Positions 37,592-47,010 are shown, numbered from the stretch's first letter. The stretch is 64,000 bases of DNA from Planctomycetales bacterium 10988 (GCA_009664345.1 CP043547.1:496001-560000); one strand, 5' to 3'. Notes: generated by a model not told the origin, from the sequence alone. Numbers and translations are program-made.

Positions 37592-39006
37592 GCATTTCCC
37601 ATTACCAGTTTCTTCCGAGTCTGCTGCCTGACGAGCATAAGGCCCTGAAAGCATCCATCGAGGAGCGCGGGGTCGATGTGCCCATCGTCGTCGATCAGGC
37701 CGGGGACATCATCGACGGTTTCCATCGGCAACGAGCCTGCGACGAACTGGGGGTGTTCTGCCCGAGAGAAGTCCGCCACTTCGAGTCCGAGACTGACAAG
37801 CTGGAACTGATCCTACGGTTGAACTGTCGTCGTCGGCAGCTTAACCGAAAACAGAAGCGTTCGGTCATCGAGGCTTATCTCGTCCGCGACCCGGTGATTG
37901 CCGACAATCTTCTGGCCGAGATCATCGGCGGCGTCTCGAAGAATACCGTAGGGGAGGTGCGATCCGAGTTGGAAGCAACTTGTCAAATTGACAAGTTCAG
38001 GAAGCTGCGAGACAAGGACGGGAAGCGACGGCCCGTCAAGTACAAGAAGGTCGTGGCCAACACGCCCAAGGAGACCGAGACGGCTCTGAAGGTGATCGGC
38101 GATCTTCCCCAGAACTGCGCCGGTAAGACCATCGACATCATCACCGCCCAACGCCGGGCACGTCGCAGCCAAAATGCCAAAGAGCGAGACAGGCAACGAG
38201 ATGTGAACTTCCCGGAATCGGCTGACAACATCCGTCTTTATCACTGCCCGTTTCAGAACTTGGAGGCGAAGTCCGACATTGTCCCCGGTTCTGTTCAACT
38301 TGTTTGCACAGACATTCCCTATGACAAATCGTTTCTTCCACAGGTCGAGGAACTTGGGCGGTTTGCCCAACGAGTTTTGTGTGACGGAGGCCATCTTGTC
38401 ACCTACAGCGGCCAATACTGGCTGCCCGACGTGATCCACCTGCTGAGCCAGTCACTCACCTATCGATGGATGAAGGCGTCGTTTTGGGATTCCGATGCGA
38501 CGACCGTTCAAGTCGGTGACGCCAAAGTTATCAGCAAATGGAAGCCAATTCTGGTGTTCTCCAAAGGGGATGGCACTCGCAAGCGACAGTGGCACGACGT
38601 GAGCCATGTCCTCGCCAAGGAGAAGCGTTGGCATCCGTGGCAGCAGCCGCTCGCCGAAGTCGAATCACTCATCGACGACTTCACCGTTCCCGGCGATCTC
38701 GTCGTGGACCCGTGCGGCGGTGGATTCACAACTGCCATCGCCTGCTCGAACCTGAAGCGACGGTTTGTCGGGTCTGACTGCGAGGACCAAAACGTAGCGA
38801 CAGGGCAGAAACGGATGCAGCTTCATCGCGATTTGTATTTCTATCTGACGGATGCAGTCGATCTGCTCCGTTCTTTAGCAGACGACGTTGTTCTCAATGA
38901 ATGGGCGAGAGATGCGGGCGTCTCAGAGGAACTTGCGTGTCATGTGTTTCAAGATATGCCCGACTACATCAAAGATCTCAGTAACACTCGACCCGCAGCT
39001 GCATGA
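37588..39006 (+). CDS. ParB-like domain fused to a DNA methyltransferase
   Basis: A 472-residue protein. Residues ~1-110 are a ParB/Srx-like domain with 'VDQAGDIIDGFHRQRACDEL'. Residues ~110-200 are a linker with helix-turn-helix-like character. Residues ~210-440 are an amino-methyltransferase: 'VQLVCTDIPYDKSF' in the motif IV (DPPY-type) position, then 'LVVDPCGGGFTTAIACSNL' and 'RRFVGSDCE' as motifs I and II. Motif IV precedes I, as in beta-type enzymes. TDIPY instead of DPPY is a minor variant. Such fusions are frequent in phages and plasmids. The target sequence is unknown. Confidence 0.85.
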   Translation: MSISHYQFLPSLLPDEHKALKASIEERGVDVPIVVDQAGDIIDGFHRQRACDELGVFCPREVRHFESETDKLELILRLNCRRRQLNRKQKRSVIEAYLVRDPVIADNLLAEIIGGVSKNTVGEVRSELEATCQIDKFRKLRDKDGKRRPVKYKKVVANTPKETETALKVIGDLPQNCAGKTIDIITAQRRARRSQNAKERDRQRDVNFPESADNIRLYHCPFQNLEAKSDIVPGSVQLVCTDIPYDKSFLPQVEELGRFAQRVLCDGGHLVTYSGQYWLPDVIHLLSQSLTYRWMKASFWDSDATTVQVGDAKVISKWKPILVFSKGDGTRKRQWHDVSHVLAKEKRWHPWQQPLAEVESLIDDFTVPGDLVVDPCGGGFTTAIACSNLKRRFVGSDCEDQNVATGQKRMQLHRDLYFYLTDAVDLLRSLADDVVLNEWARDAGVSEELACHVFQDMPDYIKDLSNTRPAAA

Positions 39007-39384
39007 ATGCCTGAACCGGTTAGTAAGCGAGCTTTGGGTCCCAAATGTGTGCATAGTGCTGAATGCCGACATTCATTAGGCAGCAGAGCACTTATCAGAT
39101 CGGCGCAGGCAACTTGATGTGGCGGATTGTACGGCCCGACAAGGTCTATGCGTATGTCACAGGCCACCTGTTGAACGGTAAGTCAACTGGTTCCAGCGAG
39201 ACTTTGAACGCCAAAATCAGAGCGGCGAATCTATCGTCCGGCGCCGCAACCGTCACCTTCCTCCTGACGCCCTTGATCCTAATAAGCTGACGCCTACTCT
39301 TAGTCAGTCAATCGAAGAAAATGTCGAGCATCAAAAACGGGCAGATCACATTGCCCTGCTGAAATACAGAGAAGGATCTACAAC
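39007..39384. other. Gene-poor spacer
   Basis: A 378-bp stretch with only a doubtful plus frame (39063-39290). No hairpin or repeat of note. Confidence 0.45.
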
Positions 39385-39672
39385 ATGACAACTCTTAACA
39401 ACACCAGAACCGAGTCAACGACCCGTCCAATCATCGTTCTTCTGGACGACAAGGATTGCTATCCCGAACCGCTCGTTGATGGGTTCGTAATGCCGCCGAT
39501 CGGAACATCTCTGGAGGAAGGCTTCGAACTGCTCGAAGAACTTTCAGAACAATACAGGGGTTCCCGGAACGACCAGATGGACGACAGCCTTATTGATTTT
39601 GTAATTCGCCACGGGTTCACGGAGGTTGAGAATGGTGGGGCGGGCTGGTTTACTTTCCGAGATCGAGAGTAG
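39385..39672 (+). CDS. Small hypothetical acidic protein
   Basis: A 95-residue protein with a good ribosome-binding site (AGAAGGA) before the ATG. The N-terminus is polar, followed by 'PIIVLLDDKDCYPEPLVDGF' and a helix EEGFELLEELSEQ. I recognise no family. Its composition and ribosome-binding site support a real gene of the element's small accessory class. Confidence 0.5.
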   Translation: MTTLNNTRTESTTRPIIVLLDDKDCYPEPLVDGFVMPPIGTSLEEGFELLEELSEQYRGSRNDQMDDSLIDFVIRHGFTEVENGGAGWFTFRDRE

Positions 39673-39804
39673 CTTGTCGAGCCATGCACGCCCGCCTCTC
39701 AAGTTGACGCACACACCTACCACGACCATCTCCAGCAGGGTCGCTCCGTCGAGCAGCCAATGAAGGCTTCGGGCTGCTGGCGATGAGTGGCCAAAGGCAC
39801 CATC

Positions 39805-39816
39805 AGGCACCTGCTA
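39805..39816 (+). promoter_or_regulatory. AGGCACCTGCTA element, copy 1
   Basis: An exact 12-mer, 40 nt upstream of the HAD-like gene's ATG. It lies on the left side of the glycan cassette; the other copies lie to the right. Confidence 0.8.
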
Positions 39817-39856
39817 ATCTCATGCGGCTGAACAACTCCAATCGCAGAGGAGCCTA

Positions 39857-40291
39857 ATGAGCAACGAACACCTGAAAGATCAGATTCGGCACGCCAGAGA
39901 TGTCGTCATCGACGCTTTTCACCACCCCATGCCGACACTCGGGATCGACCTTGACGGCTGTGTGGACGAGTCGCCGATGTTCTTCAACATTCTGAGCTAC
40001 GCCTGGCCGGGTGATGTGATCGTGGTGACGTTCCGCCGTGATCGGGAGCAGGCCATTACCGACTTAAAGAAGCACGGTATCCGGCACACGGATGTCGTGC
40101 TGGTGGACTCCTTCGACGCCAAGGCAGACGTGATCGCTAACAAGCAGATCAGCTTCTACATTGACGATCAGCCGGAGATGCTGAAGAACGTCCCGCCCGA
40201 GGTAGGCGTGATGCTCTTCCGAAACGAAGGCAACTTCGACTTCTCGGATCGGAGGTGGATGTTCAGTGAACAAACAGGAAAGATGATTTGA
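39857..40291 (+). CDS. HAD-superfamily-like phosphatase/nucleotidase
   Basis: A 144-residue protein preceded by AGAGGAG. 'TLGIDLDGCVDESPMFFNIL' provides the DxDGx motif I of HAD phosphatases. 'GDVIVVTFRRDREQAITDLK' fits motif II (Thr), and 'QISFYIDDQPEMLKNV' supplies the motif IV acidic pair. It is short, like cap-less phage and plasmid HAD nucleotidases. A substrate cannot be inferred. It is preceded by copy 1 of the AGGCACCTGCTA element, grouping it with the genes at 48.8-57 kb. Confidence 0.75.
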   Translation: MSNEHLKDQIRHARDVVIDAFHHPMPTLGIDLDGCVDESPMFFNILSYAWPGDVIVVTFRRDREQAITDLKKHGIRHTDVVLVDSFDAKADVIANKQISFYIDDQPEMLKNVPPEVGVMLFRNEGNFDFSDRRWMFSEQTGKMI

Positions 40292-40468
40292 GTGAATCGT
40301 TTCAGACAAATACTCTTCTTCTTTCGCCCCACGTCGCTAGTTCCTACAAGCAGCCCGAAAAATCCGGCTGTGAGGCGGAAAAGAAGTTGCGGGATAACGA
40401 CTCTGGGACAGGCTCGCAAGTCGTCCTGAAAAAGCGAAAGACGTCGAACTATCCAAGGAGGAAACAGA

Positions 40469-41140
40469 ATGAATGAATCGAAATGTTTGATCAAGTGGTG
40501 GGAGTACCACAGCGAACCGTCAGCTGACGACGAGTTTGACCTTTACCTCTGGGATCGTTTTGGTGACGAGCTTGTGAGCCCGGATTTCTTTGGAGATGAT
40601 ACGCAGGAATGGAATCTCGATAGAGTGCGCACTTTCATTGTCGAAACCCAAGGCCGCGAACCAGTCTTCACCGAATCTCTAGAGCCTGATTAGGATCTCG
40701 ACGAGTCCGAGACTTTTGACATTGGCCAGACTCCGACTGAGATGGACGATGATCGAAGCTTGGAGCAGCTTCGGTCAGACACGGCAAACGACGCGATGCG
40801 AGATATTAGGGCAACACTCTCCAGAGTTTCACTTGATATCATCAATCGCAACATTAACTTCTATATTGCATTGAAGAGGGCCGGCGTCACCATCTTTGGC
40901 CTCAAGCAAGAACTCGAATCAGAATTGAGAGCTAGATCGCGCCCTCTCAATTCTGACCAACATGTTTCGCTAGACTTGTCCGATCTTTCCAAAGAAGAGC
41001 TTGAAGCGGAGATCGAAGAGCTTGAACGATTTATAGCCGCCAATCTCGACTTGAATGACATCATCTGGTGCCACCTGCATGAGCGATTCGAATGGAAGAG
41101 AATCATCTCACGGTTGCACTGGCGAGACTATGGCTTCTAA
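40469..41140 (+). pseudogene. Hypothetical protein split by an in-frame TAG
   Basis: Two frames in the same phase, 40469-40693 and 40742-41140, are separated only by TAG at 40691-40693. The bases between read through without another stop as DLDESETFDIGQTPTEMDDD. The first part follows a strong ribosome-binding site (AAGGAGGAAACAG). The second has helical content ('DLSKEELEAEIEELERFIAA'). Read together they would make a ~223-residue acidic protein of unknown function. Either the TAG is a disabling mutation or the second part is re-initiated at the ATG at 40742. Confidence 0.5.
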
Positions 41141-41309
41141 TACGTTGAGTCGAGATTCTGTTACGGACACTGCAAGTTCAAGTCAGCCACTTAAGCGACA
41201 TTGTGCTCAATTTGCTTCACCAATTAAAGCCGAGTTTTGGCGCAAATCCCTGCGATTCGAAGAGCCATGGTACCCAATACATGGATGTAGTGTTTGCGGA
41301 ATCGTTTGA
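41130..41309 (+). CDS. Small hypothetical protein (59 aa)
   Basis: The ATG lies inside the end of the preceding frame, suggesting coupling. It encodes MASNTLSRDSVTDTASSSQP and ends HGCSVCGIV, with a CxxC pair. The function is unknown, and it may be a chance ORF. Confidence 0.35.
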   Translation: MASNTLSRDSVTDTASSSQPLKRHCAQFASPIKAEFWRKSLRFEEPWYPIHGCSVCGIV

Positions 41310-41448
41310 TGCGCGCGACCGATCGCCGGGCGACCTCTCGCTGAGTCACTCCGAATCGATCGCTCTAAGTGTCTATCCCGAATTGAGGATTTGCTGTAAC
41401 CTTTTGTGAGTTGGCGGTTTCGCATCCACGTGGACGGAGTCTGCACCG

Positions 41449-42341
41449 ATGAGCCGTTTACCCTACTCGACCGACCTGTCCGACGAACAGTTCGCCCTCA
41501 TCGAACCTCACCTTCCGCCGCCCAAACGACTCGGGCGGCACCGCGAGGTCGAACTGCGGGAGGCCGTTAACGCCATCTTCTATATCAACCGCGCGGGCTG
41601 CGCGTGGGAACTGCTGCCGCACGACTTCCCCCACTACAAGTCCGTCAACCGCCACTTCAACGCCTGGCGGAACGACGGCACCTGGGACGACATTCTGAAC
41701 GCCCTCCCCGAGGACGTGCGAGAGGCCGAAGGCCGTGACCGGCTGCCCACGGCGGGCTCGATTGACTCGCAGACTGCCCAGATGACGCCGACACCCGGCG
41801 AGCGGGGGTACGACGGTGGCAAGCGGAAGACCGGGCGAAAACGGCATATTCTGGTCGACACGCTGGGCCTGCTGCTGGCCGTGGTGGTGACGGCCGCCAG
41901 CGTCACCGACGCCGCCGCGGCCCCGCGGGTGATTGAGGCCGCGGGGCCGTGGTGGTGACGGCCGCCAGCGTCACCGACGCCGCCGCGGCCCCGCGGGTGA
42001 TTGAGGCCGCGCCGGCCGACGTCACGGGCAACCTGGGCGTCGTGTGGGCCGACTCGGCCTATGAACGCAAGGGGTTTGCGGAGTTTGCAGCGGCCGAGTA
42101 CGGGTTTCGGGTCGAGATTATGAAACGGCCGCCGGGCTCGGTCGGCTTCGTGGTGATCCCCCGTCGCTGGGTGGTCGAACGGACATTCGCGTGGCTGACC
42201 CGCTGCCGGAGGAATCTGCGGGACTATGAGCGACGGACGGACTCGTCCGAGGCGATGATCAAGATCAGCGCGGTCCGCATGATGCTCAGTCGCCTCCACC
42301 CGCCCGAAGACCCCCGCGTGTTCAACTACAGGAAGGCATAG
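41449..42341 (+). pseudogene. IS5-family transposase disrupted by a 68-bp tandem duplication
   Basis: Two overlapping frames (41449-41958 and 41949-42341) become a single 274-codon ORF if one copy of the 68-bp direct repeat (41877-41944 and 41945-42012) is removed; the arithmetic of the frames agrees exactly. The restored protein has the IS5 N-terminal domain ('LSDEQFALIEPHLPPP'), the catalytic Asp in AGSIDSQTAQ, the second Asp in VWADSAYE and the Glu in 'RRWVVERTFAWLTRCRR'. It would otherwise be a normal full-length IS5 transposase. Confidence 0.88.
41877..42012. repeat. 68-bp tandem duplication inside the transposase gene
   Basis: Two adjacent identical units, beginning GGCCGTGGTGGTGACGGCCG, have a period of 68 bp. 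Because 68 is not a multiple of three, the duplication shifts the frame. Confidence 0.92.
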
Positions 42342-42543
42342 GCTTTATGGAAATGCTCAATTCGAGATAGACTCTAAGAATCCGCTCACGCAATGCCATC
42401 TGAATCCCAATCGTCATTCATTGAATTGCAACCCCCGGCCTCCTGACGGGCCTGAGAATGTATGGGGAACGCACTCTTTCCTCCTTTGATCTTGCAGGCC
42501 AAACGCAGTTGCGAGATCATAGAGTCTGTCATGCCATGTGCGA

Positions 42544-43185
42544 CTACTGATCAACTACTTCACACGACGGCCTGCAATTGTAGTAATCGAGAGCTGGCCC
42601 TTCGGGCCAGAATCGTATCTGAACAACGCCAGTATTCGCCAACGGCCCCAACGGACGAGGATTTGCGGTAGTTAACATTGGAAGCAGATGGAGCACGAGT
42701 CGGCGAATGAAGACACTATGCGAGAAAAGCACGACCCGCTCGTTCTGAAATCGGCTAAGGATGGCTTGCGTAATGTGGAGCCTCACCCTTTCAACCCTTG
42801 CAAAAAGCTCTGACTCAGTCTCGCGACGCCGGGACGGCCACCACCCAGCATCCGAAACAACTTCGGGCTTGTTTAAGAATGGAAAACGCGCGGCGAGTTC
42901 TTCGCAGTTGCAGCCAGCGTCTCGACTAGCAACGCTGATATATTCATGCGCATCAGATATCACTGTTGCGAATAGCCCTAGCTCAACAGCGGTATAAGAG
43001 CAGGTTTCAACTGCCCTGAGAGCGGGGCTAGTAAATAGCGCCGCAACATCAACCTCACTAAGCCAGCTGGCAAGCTCAATGGACTGCGCATGCCCTTTGT
43101 CGCTGATTGCCGGGTCGAGAGAGCGCTCAACGCCCAAGCCACTTCCCTGCAATGCATCGGCGTGCCTAATGAGTAAGAGCTCCAC
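42544..43185 (-). CDS. Histidine phosphatase family protein
   Basis: A 213-residue protein. 'MELLLIRHADALQGSG' contains the RHG/RHA motif with the phosphorylated His. 'LFTSPALRAVETC' is the usual SxxxRAxxT region. 'RVVLFSHSVFIRRLVLHLL' supplies the second catalytic His. The layout resembles SixA/CobC-like small phosphatases. It is on the same strand as, and 73 bp downstream of, the glycosyltransferase-like gene. It could dephosphorylate a sugar-phosphate intermediate of the glycan cassette, but that is only suggested by its position. Confidence 0.85.
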   Translation of the reverse strand: MELLLIRHADALQGSGLGVERSLDPAISDKGHAQSIELASWLSEVDVAALFTSPALRAVETCSYTAVELGLFATVISDAHEYISVASRDAGCNCEELAARFPFLNKPEVVSDAGWWPSRRRETESELFARVERVRLHITQAILSRFQNERVVLFSHSVFIRRLVLHLLPMLTTANPRPLGPLANTGVVQIRFWPEGPALDYYNCRPSCEVVDQ

Positions 43186-43258
43186 TACTATTCTCCCGCC
43201 TAGCCGTATTCAGAATCTAAGAGAGCCTACCGTCGCCGAAATACGCGATCCGACTGGC

Positions 43259-44707
43259 CTAGTTGAGACGATAATTGAAATACTGTGAAAATCGAGTTGA
43301 GATATCATGCCAGAGAGGAGAGAGACGCCGATACTTTTGAATGCCATTGACTATCCACTCGTCGTCTTGCTCGTCCAGAGAAATCGATGCCCTCAGATGC
43401 GACACCCACGCTTCCAATTCATTCAAGATGAATTCGAGCTCACGAAAGAGATGGCAGTACTTCGCAAAATGCATCCGCAACAACTCGACAATAGCGTCGA
43501 CACGATCCACTTGACGGCCAAACTCCCCTAAAAAGTTCGAGCCGAGCCTGCGCCGAGAGGACATCATCTTTGTGGAAGGTTCGCTTCCAACCAATCGCTG
43601 GATGGCAATCGACGTTGCAAGGTAGTCGTGTCGACTGCATGCGCTAAATGCCTGGAGCCCCTCTCTTCTTCTTGTAGCCGCCTTAAGATGCATGACGTCG
43701 ATGTCGCCAACGACCTGTATACCATGGTCGACACACAAGCGACTTGTGATAACATCCTGATGGCCGAAAGGGATTGTAGCGCACACATGCGTTGTGGGTT
43801 TGTAGGCGATGCACCCACCGGGAACAAACTCTCGCAAGCCGAACCACTCTCCCGTTTGAAGATCCTGAAGCGTGGCATGGAAAGCACCTCCAAGTCCTTG
43901 CATGGTCTCCGATACTAAATGAACTGCACTGAGGATAGAGTTTTGGACGGTAGATTGCAGATCCAGTATAGGTGGCATTATGCAAGAAAACTTCCCAACG
44001 CTCGGAGACTGCCAGTAGCACCCGGCAGGTGGGTTCGAAAATGAAAAGGCGGAATCAATTTCATCGGTCGGCTTGACTTGCGATAAAACCCAGCTAAGCA
44101 TTCGGACAGAGTCGTAGACACCTCGCACATAGCTGGGTGAGTCAAAGGTATATGTCGCGCCCGCAAGGACATTCTCATAATTTTCTGCGGTCACTTCTCT
44201 TGTGCCAAAATAATCATTGCGGTGAAAAACCGCGGGGTAACCATCCACGAAATCATACGACAATGGGAATATGTCGTGATCCACTCTGTGAATCATCGTA
44301 CGCTTATGGTCCCGGCTCGCTGAATGGGCTCGGCATAACAGGTCGAGCTTATTCTGCGCGCCACGGATTCCTCCATGCGGCTTGTGTTGTAAGCCCAGAT
44401 CACGAAGAAAGAATTGGACAGCTTCAGTGAGCGGAGGAGGTAGCGTTCTCTCGAACGAATCAAATAGTGTTGTTTGTTTTGCGTAGGTGATCAGAGTAAG
44501 ATCGACACCGCCACCAAAAGTCCCCGCTTCGCGAAGCGACTGAACACACTCTCTATATTCTTCGCCATCGCCGGGGTCATCCACCAAGATGACGAATGTC
44601 AGCGACCGATCGCCGACAACGTGACTCCTGAAGTTGTCTACGAAAGACAGGACTTGCAGCTCCAGTAAATCGACGTTGATTATTGGGACACCGACGATGT
44701 GTTTCAT
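43259..44707 (-). CDS. Putative glycosyltransferase (GT-A-like), unassigned family
   Basis: A 482-residue protein. The start 'KHIVGVPIINVDLLELQVLS' followed by 'FVILVDDPGDGEEYRECVQS' resembles a GT-A nucleotide-sugar-binding half. 'RTMIHRVDHDIFPLSYDFVD' contains a DHD in the position of a metal-binding DxD. 'CIAYKPTTHVCATIPFGHQD' and a helical C-terminus follow. I cannot name the family. The neighbours (two methyltransferases, a GT8-type enzyme) support a role in making or decorating a surface glycan. It starts 7 bp after the upstream methyltransferase, so they are probably cotranscribed. Confidence 0.6.
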   Translation of the reverse strand: MKHIVGVPIINVDLLELQVLSFVDNFRSHVVGDRSLTFVILVDDPGDGEEYRECVQSLREAGTFGGGVDLTLITYAKQTTLFDSFERTLPPPLTEAVQFFLRDLGLQHKPHGGIRGAQNKLDLLCRAHSASRDHKRTMIHRVDHDIFPLSYDFVDGYPAVFHRNDYFGTREVTAENYENVLAGATYTFDSPSYVRGVYDSVRMLSWVLSQVKPTDEIDSAFSFSNPPAGCYWQSPSVGKFSCIMPPILDLQSTVQNSILSAVHLVSETMQGLGGAFHATLQDLQTGEWFGLREFVPGGCIAYKPTTHVCATIPFGHQDVITSRLCVDHGIQVVGDIDVMHLKAATRRREGLQAFSACSRHDYLATSIAIQRLVGSEPSTKMMSSRRRLGSNFLGEFGRQVDRVDAIVELLRMHFAKYCHLFRELEFILNELEAWVSHLRASISLDEQDDEWIVNGIQKYRRLSPLWHDISTRFSQYFNYRLN

Positions 44708-44714
44708 GCGAATG

Positions 44715-45311
44715 TCACTCCGGAGGCAGCTCTGAAACGTCTGGAATGCTTCTCTCCTTGCGGAAGGCAGCTATTGTACCAGGGCAAGCCAGCGGCAATA
44801 GCGCGTCGCTCAGTGGTTTACAAACCGCATCAACGGCCTTCTTGATATCTGGAAATCGCGTGCCATGGTAATCATGAAAGGCAATTACCCCGCCTTTCCT
44901 GACCAAGTTTATATATTGGATGTCGAACCTCAAGTCATCCCAATAATGGCCGCCATCGATAAATGCTAATCCCAAGCGGGCATGCAAAGGCCCTGCCAGC
45001 GACTTATAAACATCATTAGATCTCGCTTTAATTACGGCGACTTTGCTCGCTAAGCCCAGGCTCTCCAGTGCGTGCCAGTAATCTGCTTCAATCTCATAGA
45101 AGTCAACTGGTGCCTGATCATCTCTGAGTTGCCGCTGCCCTTGGAACGAGTCACAGCTTACTAAAAATGTAGCAGTCGATGCAATGAAGGCTGTCGACCT
45201 ACCGCGAAAAGCACCAATTTCAAGTGCAATCTCTCCTCTTGCTATGTCCGACAGCCACCTGCCTTCATCGCTTGAAATAAGACCGGGGACATCTTTTGGG
45301 TGCTTCAACAT
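44715..45311 (-). CDS. Class I SAM-dependent methyltransferase (Methyltransf_24-like)
   Basis: A 198-residue protein. 'IALEIGAFRGRSTAFIASTA' is motif I (E-x-G-x-x-x-G-x-S), as in Methyltransf_24 and CmcI-like O-methyltransferases. 'LGLAFIDGGHYWDDLRFDI' gives the DGGH motif and 'GGVIAFHDYHG' the HDY motif of the same group. The likely role is O-methylation of a sugar in the glycan made by this minus-strand cassette. The gene lies between the GT-like gene and the frameshifted methyltransferase. Confidence 0.85.
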   Translation of the reverse strand: MLKHPKDVPGLISSDEGRWLSDIARGEIALEIGAFRGRSTAFIASTATFLVSCDSFQGQRQLRDDQAPVDFYEIEADYWHALESLGLASKVAVIKARSNDVYKSLAGPLHARLGLAFIDGGHYWDDLRFDIQYINLVRKGGVIAFHDYHGTRFPDIKKAVDAVCKPLSDALLPLACPGTIAAFRKERSIPDVSELPPE

Positions 45312-45421
45312 GGTCTTGCCTCAGTACTTCTTGTTACAATCACCCCATAGCGTTTCGCGAGACGGATCGGTCCGTGCGAAACAATCTTCGTCATAGCTTT
45401 ATACAGCATCGAACAAGTCTC

Positions 45422-46166
45422 CTATATGGGCCTTTCATGTCGTGCAACCAAATCAATTGGTCCACTCAAGTAGAACTTCGGTAAGGGACGCGCATTGGAG
45501 AGTTCAGAGAAACGCTCTCGTCGGAGAACCTGAACGTCATCGAAATGGCGTTCCACCATACTCGCGTTAGCAAGCGAGAATCTATCGCTGTACGGGGCGA
45601 CGGGGTTAAGGCCACATTTTTCGTAAGCTTGCCGATGCCAATCTGAGAGTTCGTGGCACGAGAGCCTGTCGTGGGCTGCAATCACGAGGTGTCCTGACGG
45701 CAGCAAAACGCGAGTAAACTCTCGAAGAGCTGCATCAATGTCAGGGGCGTGATAGAGCATATGATTCGCCAAGACAATGTCGTAGCCTCCGCCGTGAACA
45801 GGTATCGCTTCGGCGCTTGCACGAATCGAGATCACTTTCGGCGAACGTTTGGCTACAACGGATAATAGCGTGGGGGAGATATCGACCGCGGAAATCATGA
45901 CTACACCGAGGTTGAGCAGTAAGGGGGGGAGAGATCCCGCTACCGCAACTGACGTCATAGGCACGCATATTGGAACCAACAGAAAGCTGATTTAGCACCC
46001 ACTCCGGCAGTGACGGGCTCTCGCCGACCGTATAGCGCTCATGAATCTTTTGCCTCGCCTTTAGCGCGTCTTCACTTCCGTACTGACGTCGCAGGTGCTG
46101 TGAGAAAAGTGCCTGATCATCGACAATACTTCCTGCGGTATTTTTCGACACGCCTAGGCCTCTCAC
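45422..46166 (-). pseudogene. SAM-dependent methyltransferase, frameshifted at a G7/C7 tract
   Basis: The first frame (46166 leftwards) runs natively through 'ALKARQKIHERYTVGESPSL' to YDVSCGSGISPP. Native sequence then continues in another frame as LLLNLGVVMISAVDISPTLL, then 'YDIVLANHMLYHAPDIDAAL' and 'EFTRVLLPSGHLVIAAHDRL'. The switch lies in a run of seven G at 45923-45929 (C on the coding strand), inside motif I of a Methyltransf_11/25-type enzyme. A 1-nt change restores a protein of about 248 residues. It could be a real pseudogene, phase-variable, or a sequencing error. Confidence 0.78.
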
Positions 46167-46182
46167 TTCGCGATTTTGTGCG

Positions 46183-47010
46183 TTATTCGTTCAGATCGCC
46201 CTCACGGCCTGCATTTTCTAAATGCTGGCCAATTCGCTCGTGGACCTCCTTCTGTTCGGCTTTCCATCTTCTGAGAGACGGGTAATTGGGGGCGTTCGCT
46301 TCCCACGGCTTCACTCTGCGGCCTATCCGGCCCGCCCAGTGGAGCGTCCTGATTTTCGGCAAATCGGAAAGGTACCTCTCGTCACCAGGGACCTCTGGGT
46401 GCCCCCCCACATAGAGATAATTATAAAAGCGTGGCAACTCTGTCACGGTGTAATCGTTCGAGATCAGGAATCGGTTTATCGCTGGCTGATCAACCATATG
46501 TCCCATCTCGCTGGGAACCAAAGCCAAAACTTGCTCGAAACAGTCATTTGACACGAGCGTGTTGTTCAGGACAAAAAATCCAGTGTTGAGCATCGTTCCA
46601 TTGTGGCTGCGACAACGGACGGCTGTAAAATCTGAATCGGATTCGAAGCAGTCTGAGAAGTCTCGTATGCAGAGCATGTCTGAGTCGAGATAAATCACCT
46701 GTGCAAAGCCTGTTTGACGAAAAGCCTCGAACGTGAGGAATGCTGCGCGATGGGTCTCGTCGTGTAGCGATCCGCGGAAATATCGCTCATGTGTCGCTTC
46801 GATCAGGTCAATGTTATCTGCAACGGTAGTGATAAGCCTCATGTTGTCCTGCGACAATGGTGATATGCGTCGATTGTAAAAGACTCGGACTGGGCAATTT
46901 GAAGCCTCGGGAACCTGTCGAGTAAGTGAATACAAAAGTACGAGTGTGCCCTCAATAACCGAGTCACTGGAAACTGTGCAGAACACACGTCTGCCGGTGT
47001 TCATAGAAGC
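46183..47010 (-). CDS. Glycosyltransferase family 8-like protein
   Basis: A 275-residue protein from the ATG at 47010, which overlaps the end of the upstream gene. The GT8 landmarks are 'FAQVIYLDSDMLCIRDFSD' (DxD metal site), 'TMLNTGFFVLNN', 'MVDQPAINRFL' and 'IRTLHWAGRIGRRVKPW' (the HxxG...KPW region). It uses an NDP-sugar donor with retaining chemistry by family precedent. It is cotranscribed with the gene upstream and belongs to the surface-glycan cassette on the minus strand. Confidence 0.88.
   Translation of the reverse strand, partial: ASMNTGRRVFCTVSSDSVIEGTLVLLYSLTRQVPEASNCPVRVFYNRRISPLSQDNMRLITTVADNIDLIEATHERYFRGSLHDETHRAAFLTFEAFRQTGFAQVIYLDSDMLCIRDFSDCFESDSDFTAVRCRSHNGTMLNTGFFVLNNTLVSNDCFEQVLALVPSEMGHMVDQPAINRFLISNDYTVTELPRFYNYLYVGGHPEVPGDERYLSDLPKIRTLHWAGRIGRRVKPWEANAPNYPSLRRWKAEQKEVHERIGQHLENAGREGDLNE

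Larger units (their letters stand above)
41369..42374 (+). mobile_element. IS5-family insertion sequence with inverted repeats
   Basis: The left end GTGTCTATCCCGAATTGAGG (from 41369) matches the inverted right end AGTCTATCTCGAATTGAGC (ending near 42374) with few mismatches. CTCTAA occurs just outside or at both borders (41363-41368 and 42372-42377). The exact target duplication is uncertain by a base or two. The element is about 1.0 kb and carries one transposase gene, now broken by an internal tandem duplication. It is unrelated in its ends to the IS at the left window edge. Confidence 0.85.
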
